Shown: one piece after another, positions 53,975 to 64,000 of the stretch
Layout of the letters: each line of letters opens with the position of its first letter
Position numbering within the stretch: the first letter of the stretch is position 1
Source: Trichostrongylus colubriformis
Lineage: Eukaryota; Nematoda; Chromadorea; Rhabditida; Trichostrongylidae
Length of the DNA: 64,000 bases
NCBI GenBank assembly: GCA_963978905.1
Contig: OZ022256.1
Location: 24,384,426-24,448,425, forward strand
Direction: 5' to 3'
Translations under genes and position numbers: made by a program
Notes under the pieces: model-generated
Told to the model about the DNA's origin: nothing
The model's database searches: none
The model's input: the letters and a program-made list of their open reading frames with translations, nothing else

Positions 53975-54862
53975 TTAGGTTGTCCCAAAAGTCTTGTCAT
54001 ATTTTTTTCGATCATCACTTTATTTTTTTTTTCGTCCAGCAAATAATAATTAGGCAACAAAGTATTGACCATGGTTATCGGCAACCCTCTGCCACTTTAT
54101 AGGAAAATCGTTGATTCCCTTCTCCCAGAACTCTGGGTTCTGAGAGTCGAAGAAGTCAGCGATCGCCTTGGCAAGCAAGTCATAATCAACGAATTTTCTC
54201 TTGGCCAGGAAGGATTCGAGAAGATGGGTAAGGTGATAGCCAGAAGGGGCAATGTCTGTAGAGTACGTTGGGTGGGGCAGCACATCCCAGTCGAGCTCCT
54301 ATAACTTAGCCTGGGTACTTTTCGCGAAACGAAATGGGAGCGGGCGCCGTCATGAAGAAGGGTGACCGCGGACTTTTCCGGCACTTTTCTCGAACATCGA
54401 CGGCGAGCTGCTGGAGCTGGTGGGTGCATACGGTAGCGGTGACTGTCTCGCCTTGTACCAGCACCTCGCGAAAAAGCATTCCTTCCTCGTCGCAGAACCA
54501 GCACAGTCCCAAGCGTGGTTTGTCTTTCATGTCAATCTCGCCGTTGCTGAAGCTGATGAACCAGCGGCGCACGGTCACGTAGCTCAAACATCCCTTACCC
54601 AATGCAGCGCTGATGGAGTGGCAAGCTTCCGTCGTTTTGGTGCCGCAAGACCGCTCATAATAGATGACACCGCGAGTTGGGCGGGTATCGACAATGGGCA
54701 TTGTAGCTCTCTCCACGGGATCTGGTGGGACAATATATATTTTCCTAGAAAGCTTAGGGAACGTTCTACCATATTCCTGAACCGCCTGGACCTGCCTCGA
54801 AGTGAACAAGAGTTACTGATTTTTTTTTGGGAAAATATGACAAGACTTTTGGGACAACCTAA
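53975..54862 (-). mobile_element. mariner element, internally deleted (888 bp)
   Basis: TA-flanked ends are TTAGGTTGTCCCAAAAGTCTT and its complement. The transposase is on the minus strand: helix-turn-helix region with TTEACHSISAALGKGCLSYV, TVRRWFISFSNGE and DMKDKPRLG, which runs straight into LCWFCDEEGMLFREVL. DWDVLPHPTYSTDIAPSGYH, the third catalytic block, and DFFDSQNPEFWEKGIN then QRVADNHGQYF follow in another frame. The segment with the first catalytic Asp is missing. The first part (54809-54306) stays open for 167 codons, so decay is limited. Confidence 0.9.
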
Positions 54863-56578
54863 TAAATAGCGCAAGCGCTCTTCTTCCACAGTCGATGGTT
54901 AGGTTTTTCAGCCAAGACACTTTCGAAAAGGAGATTTCTGCTAACTTTTCCAGGGTTCTTAACCTTTGGATCAAGTAGGGAAATATTTTCGGAGCAAGCA
55001 ATGTTTTTGAATGGGTCGAAGGGTCCATAGACGGTTGTATTTATGTATACCAGGAATGCTCCGTCATAGACTTCTCTCGGTCGCTCCACCGCTTCATCCT
55101 CTACCTGTGATTTTTTCGGCCATGACTGGGCTCACCTTGGTTGCGGTTTCCACTTCTCACTTCCTTTCCCTGTCTTCCGAGACTCCCCCTGCGTTTTCTC
55201 CTAAATACTGTCTTCAGTTCTTGGTGTAGAGGTTGCACTGAGATTCGGCGCTGTTTGGAAGCAGCATGAGTTATGATGCGAGCCATGACAAGGAAACAAG
55301 GTTGCTGACTAAAGTTTTCAGCCGTGCTGTGGCCATGCACATAACTGGAACAGCTTTTTATCCCGTGAATATCGGGCTCGCTTCTGTGGTGTTTTGAAAT
55401 TCTCGCATGCTGCTGGCTCGTAGTCCCGTTTGCAGTGCACGCACGGAGAGTGTGAAATGTCAGGGTTCCTCTGATAAGACTTTCGTCATTATCCATTGTT
55501 TGCCCCCTCGCTCCCTTGTCTGCTGAACGATACTTGAAGTTCCACAGAGAGAGCGCGTTGATCATTCAACGACGAGCTTCGAAGCTGTTAATTCTTCACT
55601 ATGTTAACCAGCTTCTGTTTTAATAACTCGTTCGAGGCGTATCTGTGGAAAGGTGATAGCTTCACTGAAGTTTGCGAGAGTTTGAGACTCAGATGTGGCC
55701 GAAGGTGTTTAGCTCCGCCCACATGTGCGTCGTTTAATCTGTTGCCAGGTGTCGATTTTTTATAAATGTGAGCGAATGTGCTTAGTCCCTCTACCTCTGT
55801 ATGCACTCGAAAAGCTGACATACACAAGCACCATACAAGGATAGCCATTTTATCTGAACCTAGGTTGAGCAACTGGGTCTTTTAAAGAAATAATTTCTTG
55901 GATATCACGCCCTGTCTCAGTCTGAGTGAACACCTCAGGTGTCGGACATGACCGCAATCAAAAGTGACTTTGAGCGGAGCTTTCTCCTTTGGAAGCAGGA
56001 AAAGCTCATCGTTAGGTCATCTGTCTTTTTGATTGACAGTTTTGCTTCAACAGATTAGGCAAACGCAAAAACGCAGCTGATTTTCTTGCAATAAACAGTA
56101 TATTCCGTGAACTGCGGAGGCGTAAATGGTAGCTGCGGGTGACGGTCAAATGTGAAACTGCGCGTGCCCAGACACTTAATCTAAATAGAAAATATATGTG
56201 CGGAACTGTGATGCCCTCAGAAATCTTGCTGAGCCAAGTGCAGCGGCAGAGAAAAAGACTACTGTGGAGTTTCTCTTACTCGATGGGGTGTTCCACATGT
56301 GGCGAGCTGTGTGCGCGCAAGCAAGTTACTTTGTAATAGCTTCAACTTTGACTATTTTTAACCGAGACCATTCACATGCCATAACTACATGAGTGTATTA
56401 TATTTTGACAGTATGTTATTCAATGAGAACCATCATGTACAGTTGATATTTCAGCGCAGGTCGACGGAGAGATCATATAGTTCGCGGGTATGTATCGATT
56501 TACACGTGGTTTCAATTAGGGATGTGACACATTGCGTTGCCTTTTATATGCATGAGTCGATTTTGTCAAGCGTTTTAG
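54863..56578. other. No firm gene; 154-codon minus frame at 55101-55565
   Basis: The minus frame is rich in Arg, Ser and His without a recognised domain. It has no splice links. If the module gene at 56579 begins in this window, its 5' exons should lie here or further left, but none was identified with confidence. Confidence 0.3.
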
Positions 56579-56830
56579 ATACGTGGTAAGGGCTCCGACT
56601 CCGAATCGGATGAGACGCCACCAAAAAGAAAAGAAAAAGAAGAAAAGCAAAGGAGAGTTCCACCTCCTAAGGCGCCACAACGTGCAACGCAACGTGCACC
56701 CCAACGTGCACCGCAACGCGCGCCTCAGCCCCAACAACAGCAACGGCAACGACAGCAGCAGCAGGCAATGCAGAAGAATCGACGACAAGCACAACCAGCG
56801 CCAGTCAAGAAGAAAAAAACCGTTCCACAG
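56579..56830 (+). CDS. Module-repeat gene: basic, Pro/Gln-rich exon
   Basis: The acceptor GCGTTTTAG is followed by IRGKGSDSESDETPPKRKEK, then RRVPPPKAPQ, four A-P-Q-R-type repeats, a Gln/Arg tract with a QQQQQ run, and PVKKKKTVPQ before CCACAG|GTATTT. 252 bases, phase 0-0. The composition (Ser-Asp-Glu stretch, Lys/Arg clusters, poly-Gln) suggests a disordered, perhaps nuclear or nucleic-acid-binding region; that is inference. It lies 0.7 kb before the first module exon on the same strand and in the same phase. Upstream exons are not identified. Confidence 0.6.
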
Positions 56831-57529
56831 GTATTTACGCAAAAATATGATGGCCGGCTCAACGTAGAACCACTGATGAATCAGGGCATCGAACACCACG
56901 TTTACACTCAAAAACAGCTCCATGCAGAGGTTATATTTTCGTACTGGGTTTCCAGCATTGGGGCAAAAGGCAAAAAATAGTGAAAACTAGGCCAGAGGTG
57001 ACCGTCCACGTTTGCGTAGACTGCTTTCATTTTTTGCGGCAATGGCGGCAAATCATGTGCCCGCCAAAGTCGGCGATACGTGATTTCGCAACCGACCACA
57101 CTGTAGTATGATACCGAGAGATCGCACAAATTTGTGGCGAAAATGGAAACCCGGCAAGAATCTTGCCAAAGTATCAAACTGTGGCAAGATTTGCGCACGC
57201 TTTTACCACAGATTTCCGCAGGTATGGCTGCAGTAGTATGGCTCGCTTGCCGTCATCGCCAGGGTGCCGCAGTCGCAAAGTATAAAAGCGGCCTCATTTA
57301 GTGAAACGGATACTAACTACATGGAAGAGAGACGAGTTATACACATTATTTCAACTGCTGTTCATGAGCTTTAGTCTAGAAAAGTTTGTTCCTTGAGAGC
57401 GCAATAAATGTGGTCACAATATCTGCAATGCTCATTGCTGATCAGGAACATGAGTAGTGGTTGTCTTTGAGGCGCCACCTGTGCGCTTTCTAGGCGTGTT
57501 TTTGGAATAAGAGTGATTTTTCCCTTCAG

Positions 57530-57652
57530 AAACCTGCTCCAGAACCGGTATTGAAAATACGTCCTCCAGCAGAGCATCAAATGAAAGGAACGTACGATCC
57601 GAATTATCAAACCCTTGTTGGATTGAACAACGACGAAGTCTTCAAGCCAAAG
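57530..57652 (+). CDS. Module-repeat gene: module exon 1
   Basis: The acceptor TTTTCCCTTCAG leads to KPAPEPVLKIRPPAEHQMKG then TYDPNYQTLVGLNNDEVFKP and K; donor AAAG|GTTTGC. 41 residues, phase 0-0. The core KIRPPAEHQMKGTYDPNYQTL is the same as in the exon at 61980, with differences only at a few positions after it. I do not recognise a named family. Two Tyr spaced by four residues followed by Q-T-L could be a short linear binding motif. Confidence 0.75.
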
Positions 57653-57947
57653 GTTTGCTGTAGTATAGCGAAAGCCAAGAAAATGGAAAACGTATTACAA
57701 TCCAGAGCGAGAGATGGAAGAGAGCGAGAGGCTTCCTGCGCTGACATCTGAAGCCAATTGATCAGTCCAACTTCTTCAGCATTTTTCAATTTTCACATCT
57801 CATTGTGAGGGTTACGTGTGACCAACATGCCCTTTGAGCCGCATCCGCACACCCTTAGGGTTTTATGGGTTTACACCAAAGGCACACCTTACGATAATCA
57901 CTTTAGTGACTTACCTTCTTGGTGTGAGTAAGGCCTTTTATAATTGT

Positions 57948-58282
57948 GAAGGCAGCACCTTCGTTGCAGCGACACGGTGCACCCTCACGGTGTTGTGCCT
58001 GCTTGAACACGGTCAAGGCAAGCCCATCCAACCAAATCTCACCTGACCATAGATGAACAAAATCCTAACGTGGTGCTCACGTGGAAAACACAACTTGCGG
58101 TAAGAGAAGGTAATCCAATGAAATGGCCATTTCGCTGAAGAAGGCAGCTTCCACATTGGAAACTGTTCGTCTAAGACCAGGTGTGATTTGGTTGGGTGGG
58201 CGTGGTTTGGTTGTGTTCAAGCAGGTATAACACCGTGGGGGTGCACCGTGCAGCCGCAACGAAGGTGCAGCTTGAGCAGTAA
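57948..58282. mobile_element. Long-inverted-repeat MITE, copy 2 (in an intron)
   Basis: It shares ends and block order with 2591-2909: GCACGGTG/CACGGTGTT, GCCTGCTTGAACACGG, GCC(A/C)A(T/C)CCAACCAAATC and the mirrored GTGATTTGGTTGGGTGGGCG, TGTGTTCAAGCAGGTATAAC, GGTGCACCGTGCAGCCGCAAC. It lies between module exons 1 and 2. Confidence 0.75.
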
Positions 58283-59133
58283 TCTGAGAAGCTCCTCTCT
58301 CCAAGATAGCAATTCACTGATTTGATCAGGCGTTGCGTGCTTTTAACAAAGTGGACAACGCGAATCAGATGAACAACTAGTGCTCAATCGCACCGCATGC
58401 TCTGGCATTCAATTAAGGCTCGAAGAAGTGGGGAAGAAAAGCTCCACCCCCAATGATAAAATGTGATCCGATACTCCTGATATGGAATTCATCGTTTGAA
58501 AGCCTCAAATAATCCATTCAATGAAGAAAAGTGTTGCCTCACCACTTGACGCACTATGTATCCATCCGCAAAGAAACTTCTGCCCGCTTTTCGCAATTTT
58601 ATCTTTGGGAGACCATACCTCGGCTAAGACTGTCTCCTTTCCCCTCCTACATTCTCAATCTGATTCCATTGTCAGTGATATTCATCTCCGTTTATTCCAC
58701 TTTTATGAAAACCTAACGACTTGTCCCATACGAAGTGAAAACCTGGCCCCAAAGTCATCGTTTTCTGGGCACTGCTCTCAAAGGAGTATCCAAACTATGG
58801 AAAGATGGAGTTTCGTTGATGCTAGGTTTGCAGAGTATGATGACGATGGAGGTCTTCAATTTCCAACTCGTACAGATTCAGAAAGAATGTGGAAAATGCA
58901 GTTCTGCGGCACCCATTCCTTGAGCTTCGAAAAATTTAATCTAACTGCTGTGGTGAAAACCCAGTGGGTATGAAATGGAAAGCTTGACGAATAACTTTAG
59001 ACATCCCCTTCAGAGAGGGTACACGCGGGGTTGAGGATTCCCGACAGGAAGGTCATATTTGACAGAACAGGAAGGGAGTCGTACTTTCAGAGGTCAGCGA
59101 TAAGCATTAGAGTCAAAACTTTCGATAAGTAGA
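58283..59133. other. Intron of the module-repeat gene, nothing assigned
   Basis: A 150-codon plus frame (58521-58973) is open but has no domain, no repeat of the module and no good acceptor/donor pair in the phase of the other exons. Confidence 0.3.
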
Positions 59134-60270
59134 TGAGAATCGAAGGATATTCCACAGCAAATTCGCGTGAGGAAATGTGAAATTAACATTTTTCGCTTTA
59201 GGTAAGGATACATAGCAACAAAACACATTGCAATTGTACAATCCGGCAATTATTACTGGTATCAGAGAAGTCAAAGAAAAGGGAGGTGTCCTATTCAGTA
59301 TCCGTAGAATAAGGCGGGGCGAGGATCGTACTAACAATAAGAGCGCCCTGCCTCCGGAGATGGACTTTCACGCTTCTTGAGCCTACTAAAGCCTCGATCA
59401 AGGATGAGCACATGTCGGAGCTTATGAAACCGTGGACAAACTGTTCCAGCAGTAATGATTCTTTTTGTAGTTCCTGCTCGGTCAACTTTGTACCCCGATC
59501 TGAAGTCAATCAAAAAGTAGTTCTATCCTGTTGATAAAACTGCACTAATAAGTCAAATACATTATGGATTTCTAAGAAGAGCGAAAATTTAGGAAGGGCA
59601 GCTGTTCATCTATCTAGAGAGCACGATATGTAATTTGATCCAACTCGACACACTTCAAAACCTAGGTTCATCTTTGAGGCACACTTCACGATAATCAGAT
59701 GGGTCGATTTAACTTCTTACAAGGAGGGCCCATTAGGTCATGGTGAGCTTCTTCAAAACGGTTTTTGCATTTTATAGGGTCACATACAGGAAGTAGGAAA
59801 CCTACATACCTCAGATTTGGCTTAATGGCCCAGGAAGGGTCAGAAAATGAGTGACAAAATTTGCTTGGAAGAGAACGATCTTGATCAGTTTGCTGCAGTG
59901 CTTTCCAGCTGCGGCGTTCAGTATATACACATCAAAAGACTGTCTTCAAAGCTATGCCAAAACCACTGCGAGCTGGTTCAAAAATGTAGAATCACTCATG
60001 CTAACTGCTAAACGAAGCAAGGAAAACTACGGATGAACAGGCAGGGGCACTCCCAGGTGTCGAGGAAGCCGCTCAAGTACGACCCTTCACCACTTCGCTG
60101 GTACTAAATACGACATCCTTTCCCTTTTTTTGGCCTCTACGATAACAATAGCTTTTGCCGAATTGTATAGTAGCAATACGTTTTATTGCTATGTATTCAT
60201 ACCTGAGGCAAAACTTATTTATTACACATTTCCTTACACGGAATCACTATCATCTGCTTGTTCAAAGGTT
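59134..60270. repeat. Inverted pair, arms about 130 bp
   Basis: 59140-59270 and 60135-60265 match in inverted orientation; the translations YNCNVFCCYVSLPKAKNVNF (minus) and YSSNTFYCYVFIPEAKLIYY (plus) mirror each other at about 60 percent, so the arms are old. Probably an aged foldback element or two copies of a repeat in opposite orientation. Confidence 0.5.
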
Positions 60271-61495
60271 AGGTTCTGGTGCTCATCGCCGGACTCCGGA
60301 GGTACACCCCCCCCCTCTTGTTCGGTCATATACGACCCTCTCTCTAGTCGAGGAATCTTCGACTGCCGGTGTATCCTGTGCACAGATCAGCGTTGTCGCA
60401 ATTGTTGGATGGCCGAATGGATAGTTGAATGGACCGGCATTGGAACAAGGGGGAGGGGTGTGCTTATGGTTCAACTCGCCTCGACGTTCCCGCTTTGCAG
60501 ATTCGTGATTTTCTTTTTCGCTAAATATTGCGCACATGACTGCAACTTTGCTGGTGCACCAAAGTGACCTCATTTACAAGCTTTCAGTGGTTATTGTGAC
60601 TGCTCCCTTCGGCGCCCCTAGCACGCCGCCAGGCGTCTCCGTGCGAAACTAGGAGGCCCAATTGCCCCTATATATAGAATATCATCCAGATTGAGATTTG
60701 GCTCAACTCAAGACAGTGTTATGGAGATGGGCACATAGTCACTGCTCTACTTGTGCGAACGAACAACTAGCAGCATCTATTAAATTCAATGAAGCATGTG
60801 CAAAATGAACGCATTTCAGTGAACCCACCTAGCAACAACATGCGAAGGCAAAAGATAGCAAATATTTCCTTATATCGGCTACCGACCTCCTTTCGTTGAG
60901 TGTTCTTTACTGTGGTAGTGGTAGTACTTGTGTTCGGCCTATTTCTCAAGATTGCGTCAAAACCGCGATTAGGCTGAAAACTCGTTACCTAGGGTAGTTT
61001 GACCCCCTGAGCATAAATATCACACGTGCTTCGCGGGAAACACCTAGTTTTCTTGTCATGAGCATCGGCAGTCCAAACAAATCATTCGCCTAGTACGCAA
61101 AAATGCTGAAGATAGCGGTTCCCTGGCAGAATAAAAACTGATTTTGCACACATTTCGCACGTGCGGTGATACATGAGCACAAATGCATAAAACCAAGAAA
61201 AGGCAAGAATTCGTTTCTATTAGGATGCTGAGTTATGGGCAAAAACTTCGGTGACACCGAAGCTTTTGCCCATAACCCAGCATCCTAATAGTAACTTTCG
61301 CATCGCGGGCTGCGGCGATAATCAGCAGCTATCAAGCATCAAAAATAGCAAGAATCCGTTCTTAAGGGGGATCGCACCATTAACTATTTTCTGGGCCTCT
61401 CAGAACCATAAAGCCGAATTTGAAACCGGTTTTTTGCTTCATGTATGTGACCCTATAAAATGCAAGAAACCGTTTTGTAGAAGCTCACCATGACC
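59739..61495. repeat. Second inverted pair, arms about 60 bp
   Basis: GTCATGGTGAGCTTCTTCAA, AACGGTTTTTGCATTTTATA and GGGTCACATACAGGAAG at 59739-59795 are mirrored at 61434-61493. It interleaves with the pair at 59134-60270, so one inserted into or beside the other. Confidence 0.65.
61218..61330. repeat. Hairpin repeat, copy 2 of the family at 1535
   Basis: TATTAGGATGCTGAGTTATG then GGCAAAAACTTCGGTG pairs with CACCGAAGCTTTTGCCCATA then ACCCAGCATCCTAATA (stem about 36 bp). The 3' flank (GTAACTTTCGCATCGCGGGC then TGCGGCGATAA) is that of the copy at 1535. Confidence 0.75.
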
Positions 61496-61979
61496 TGATG
61501 AGTCTCCCTTTCAGAGCAGCTTGGGTAACTAGTCTGGCTACACCTTTTCGAGTAGCCGCGGTGCGCTATCATGGTGCCACACCTGCTCAAACCAACTGCG
61601 ACGCCACACATTTTGCTCTATCGACCAATAAGGGAGCTCAAGTGGGTGGCATCGGAATGTGTTCGAGCAGGTGAAGCCCCGTGAGAGCGCACCGGATGAC
61701 GCGAAAATGGTCAGCCTGACTAGTTACCCGAGAATCTACTGTTCCAAGAAGGTGAGACGATCACCCGATCATGGAGCAATGTACCTTTTCGAAACGCACA
61801 GCAACGGCCACACCTTGCCTTGCAACCCATCATCAAACTAGCACTGCATGTTTTAGATTTCAAAGAGAGTTGAGACAAACAAATCAAGCTGCTCCGGAGC
61901 TTATGATAAGCTCGATAGAATCCAACATATATTCCAGCATTAACAGAGTCCTATAGCGGCTTAATTGAATGCAGTTCAG

Positions 61980-62150
61980 GGTGGTGCCGTCGACAATGCT
62001 GCTGGAGGTGGTGGCGCAATGAAAATACGACCCCCAGCTGAGCATCAGATGAAAGGAACCTACGATCCAAATTACCAGACACTAGCAGGGATGAACAATG
62101 ATGAGGTTTTCCAAAGAAAGGACGGCGGAAGCAGGGACGCTATGAAAAAG
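61980..62150 (+). CDS. Module-repeat gene: module exon 2
   Basis: The acceptor TGCAGTTCAG leads to GGAVDNAAGGGGAMKIRPPA, EHQMKGTYDPNYQTLAGMNN and DEVFQRKDGGSRDAMKK; donor AAAAAG|GTCAGA. 57 residues, phase 0-0. A Gly/Ala-rich leader replaces the Pro-rich leader of module exon 1, while the core is nearly unchanged. An alternative acceptor four bases upstream (AATGCAG) would break the phase. Confidence 0.78.
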
Positions 62151-63369
62151 GTCAGAATTGATAACGAATCTGCTATCTACCGACGATATTTGTGAACACT
62201 GATCTTCCTTGATATTTAGTATCCTGCAGCCTTACAGTCTAAACGTCACCAATGTTTTGAGCTGTACTTGCCAACATTCGCCATTGGTGCGAACTACTTC
62301 GTACACAGGAAATGGAGCAATGCCACTTGTCTACCTTGCCTTCGCTCCTAGAATGACTGCCGCATCCCATGCCATCCTAGCATAGCACTTCCATATATCC
62401 ATTCAAAAACTGTTCAGTGCCCACGTGTGACGACTCGGCAAATGAGTTATGTACGAGCCAACATCCAATCTGTTTCGTCGACTCACCTATCCGTGGATAG
62501 GACGACATTATCGAATAGTATTTTATTCCGTTCACCTCCTCGTCTATTGGCCGCTCACCACCTCACGCATTCCTAGAATCGCCACTTCGAGCAACGCTCG
62601 GTTAAGGTTATCGTAGGAGTGAATCAGATGACAAGACACGTATTGGTTCAGAGAACACAGAATACCGCAGCAGGATACTGTCTAATACATAGCCTCCCGT
62701 CACAGGGAGACTGAAAATCTTCAACCAAAGTACAGTCTTTCACACCGTATCTTGCATAATCGGTTAATGCATCCCATGGGTATTATTCCTTGACCCATTC
62801 TACAAGGTGTAGCAAAAGTATTGATCGATTCACAAAAATTTACCAATTCGGATGAAAGGTGCAAACACGAATTTTTGCAGAAGGTATTCATAATCAACAG
62901 ACATTTCGTAATTGTTCTCTAGAACTTGATAAGATCGTCTCTGTCTCATTACTATCATTGCTTGGAACTCCATACAACAACTAATGTTTTCCGCTACAAC
63001 TAATATCGGAAGAAGTTCGAAATACGCCTACTATTCATCGAGCTCTACTATCTATCCAACCACTGGACCAAACCTCTCACATTGTAGTTGTGAGTGTGCC
63101 TGATGCCGCTGTGCTCACATGTTAGTGGTTCTTGTCAACACTTATCGGTTGCTACCAGCTACGGTCACTTTTTTTAGTTCTTGTACCACTCATCATTACG
63201 CATACATCTATAAGCGTCAAGGCTCACTATCAACACGAAAAGAGCCACAGATCTGATTACGAGTGTCTTGCGATACTATTTGCCGTTCCTCCAAAGTTTA
63301 TGATAGAAGTCTACACGTGTTTCTGGGCACTGAAGCTCCAGCTAACGTACGATTGTTGTGGCATTACAG
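62151..63369. other. Intron between module exons 2 and 3
   Basis: AT-rich, with no recognised repeat and no further module copy seen. Confidence 0.4.
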
Positions 63370-63525
63370 AGTGGTGAAGGTAATTTCAAAATACGCCCTC
63401 CTTCGGAGAATGCTGGAGAGAAGAAAGGAACCTATGATCCGAACTATCAAACTCTGGCTGGAATGAATAACGATGACGTTTTCAAGCGAAAAGACGGACC
63501 GAAAGAAGGAAACGAAGAAAGAAAG
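63370..63525 (+). CDS. Module-repeat gene: module exon 3
   Basis: The acceptor TTGTGGCATTACAG leads to SGEGNFKIRPPSENAGEKKG, TYDPNYQTLAGMNNDDVFKR and KDGPKEGNEERK; donor AAAG|GTGGGC. 52 residues, phase 0-0. The centre (SENAGEKK in place of AEHQMK) is the main difference from the other modules, while GTYDPNYQTLAGMNND is unchanged. The strong donor near the window's right end indicates that more exons follow outside. Confidence 0.78.
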
Positions 63526-64000
63526 GTGGGCTCTTCTCTTCTTAGTATAAGGACCTCCCTGAACACCGATTACTAATGAACAGTCGAATTCATGATAGAA
63601 TACCTAGGACTAGTTAGAGCTCGCACATACCATCAGGTTTCTGAAGGCTGCAATCTAGCTCTTTTGTCCCTCTTGTTTCATCTTCGTTCATTTTTTGCCC
63701 GTATCCCATTTTAATGCGAATAACTATGCTTCCTTTTTGTATGCGTGAACACTCACTCCTCTGCAGCTCTGTGTAACCCTACTACTGCATATGGGTTTTC
63801 TCCAACTTGTATACGCCACAACGAAGGTGCTGTAGCAACTAGCGGCGTCGTTCAACTGCATGATGCAAATCGGGCCCATAGCTTAGCCATACCAACTAAG
63901 ACCACCACAGTCTTGCAATCTAATTCATGTTGGTCGAGATGATAAAATACTTACTCCCTCGGTGTTTCCAACCTATCAGACAATTTCGATGCATCCACTG
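63526..64000. other. Intron or downstream part of the module-repeat gene
   Basis: No further module copy or stop-bearing exon is visible before the window edge. Confidence 0.35.

Overview
The window looks like nuclear DNA of a nematode, probably a repeat-rich parasitic clade V (strongylid, hookworm-like) genome. This is an inference from spliced genes with 70-250 bp exons, GTRAGT donors and YTTYAG acceptors, kilobase introns filled with transposon debris, and a mobile-element set made of mariner, Tc1-like, RTE and CR1-like LINE elements plus many palindromic MITEs. I saw no bacterial operons, rRNA or CRISPR, and no convincing tRNA. Species cannot be fixed without a search.

Two host genes are well supported. 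(1) On the minus strand, 24620 down to about 11047, a facilitative sugar transporter (SLC2/GLUT, major facilitator superfamily) can be assembled from 13 exons, giving about 490 residues, nearly full length. All junctions fit in phase except exon 7 to 8. Its introns hold a CR1-like LINE tail, a mariner, a head-to-head pair of mariner fragments, MITEs and tandem arrays. Residues that bind sugar in classical GLUTs are replaced. (2) On the plus strand, from about 56579 to the right edge, a gene of unknown function has a basic, Gln-rich exon followed by three separate exons that each encode the same module (K-I-R-P-P ... GTYDPNYQTL.G.NND.VF). Every exon is phase 0-0, so the module appears to have multiplied by exon duplication. 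The gene is incomplete on both sides.

A third, weaker genic interval lies at about 33.1-34.9 kb on the plus strand: three closely spaced short gene ends, two of them with coiled-coil-like products and two with nearby AATAAA signals, a spacing like a nematode operon.

Layout: 0-9 kb, intergenic DNA with MITEs and a 1.47 kb Tc1-type foldback element; 9.2-10.9 kb, MITEs; 11-24.6 kb, transporter gene; 25-31.6 kb, MITEs, a nested foldback and a mariner derivative; 32-35 kb, AT-rich weak gene cluster; 35-41 kb, decayed LINE and paired DNA elements; 42.3-45.5 kb, a young RTE retrotransposon with 17 bp target duplications; 45.5-53.9 kb, mostly unassigned repeat-derived DNA; 53.9-54.9 kb, a mariner derivative; 56.6-64 kb, the module-repeat gene.

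Three mariner elements of distinct sequence have shrunk to 888-899 bp. All have lost the region of the first catalytic Asp, two of them with junctions at almost the same point of the protein.
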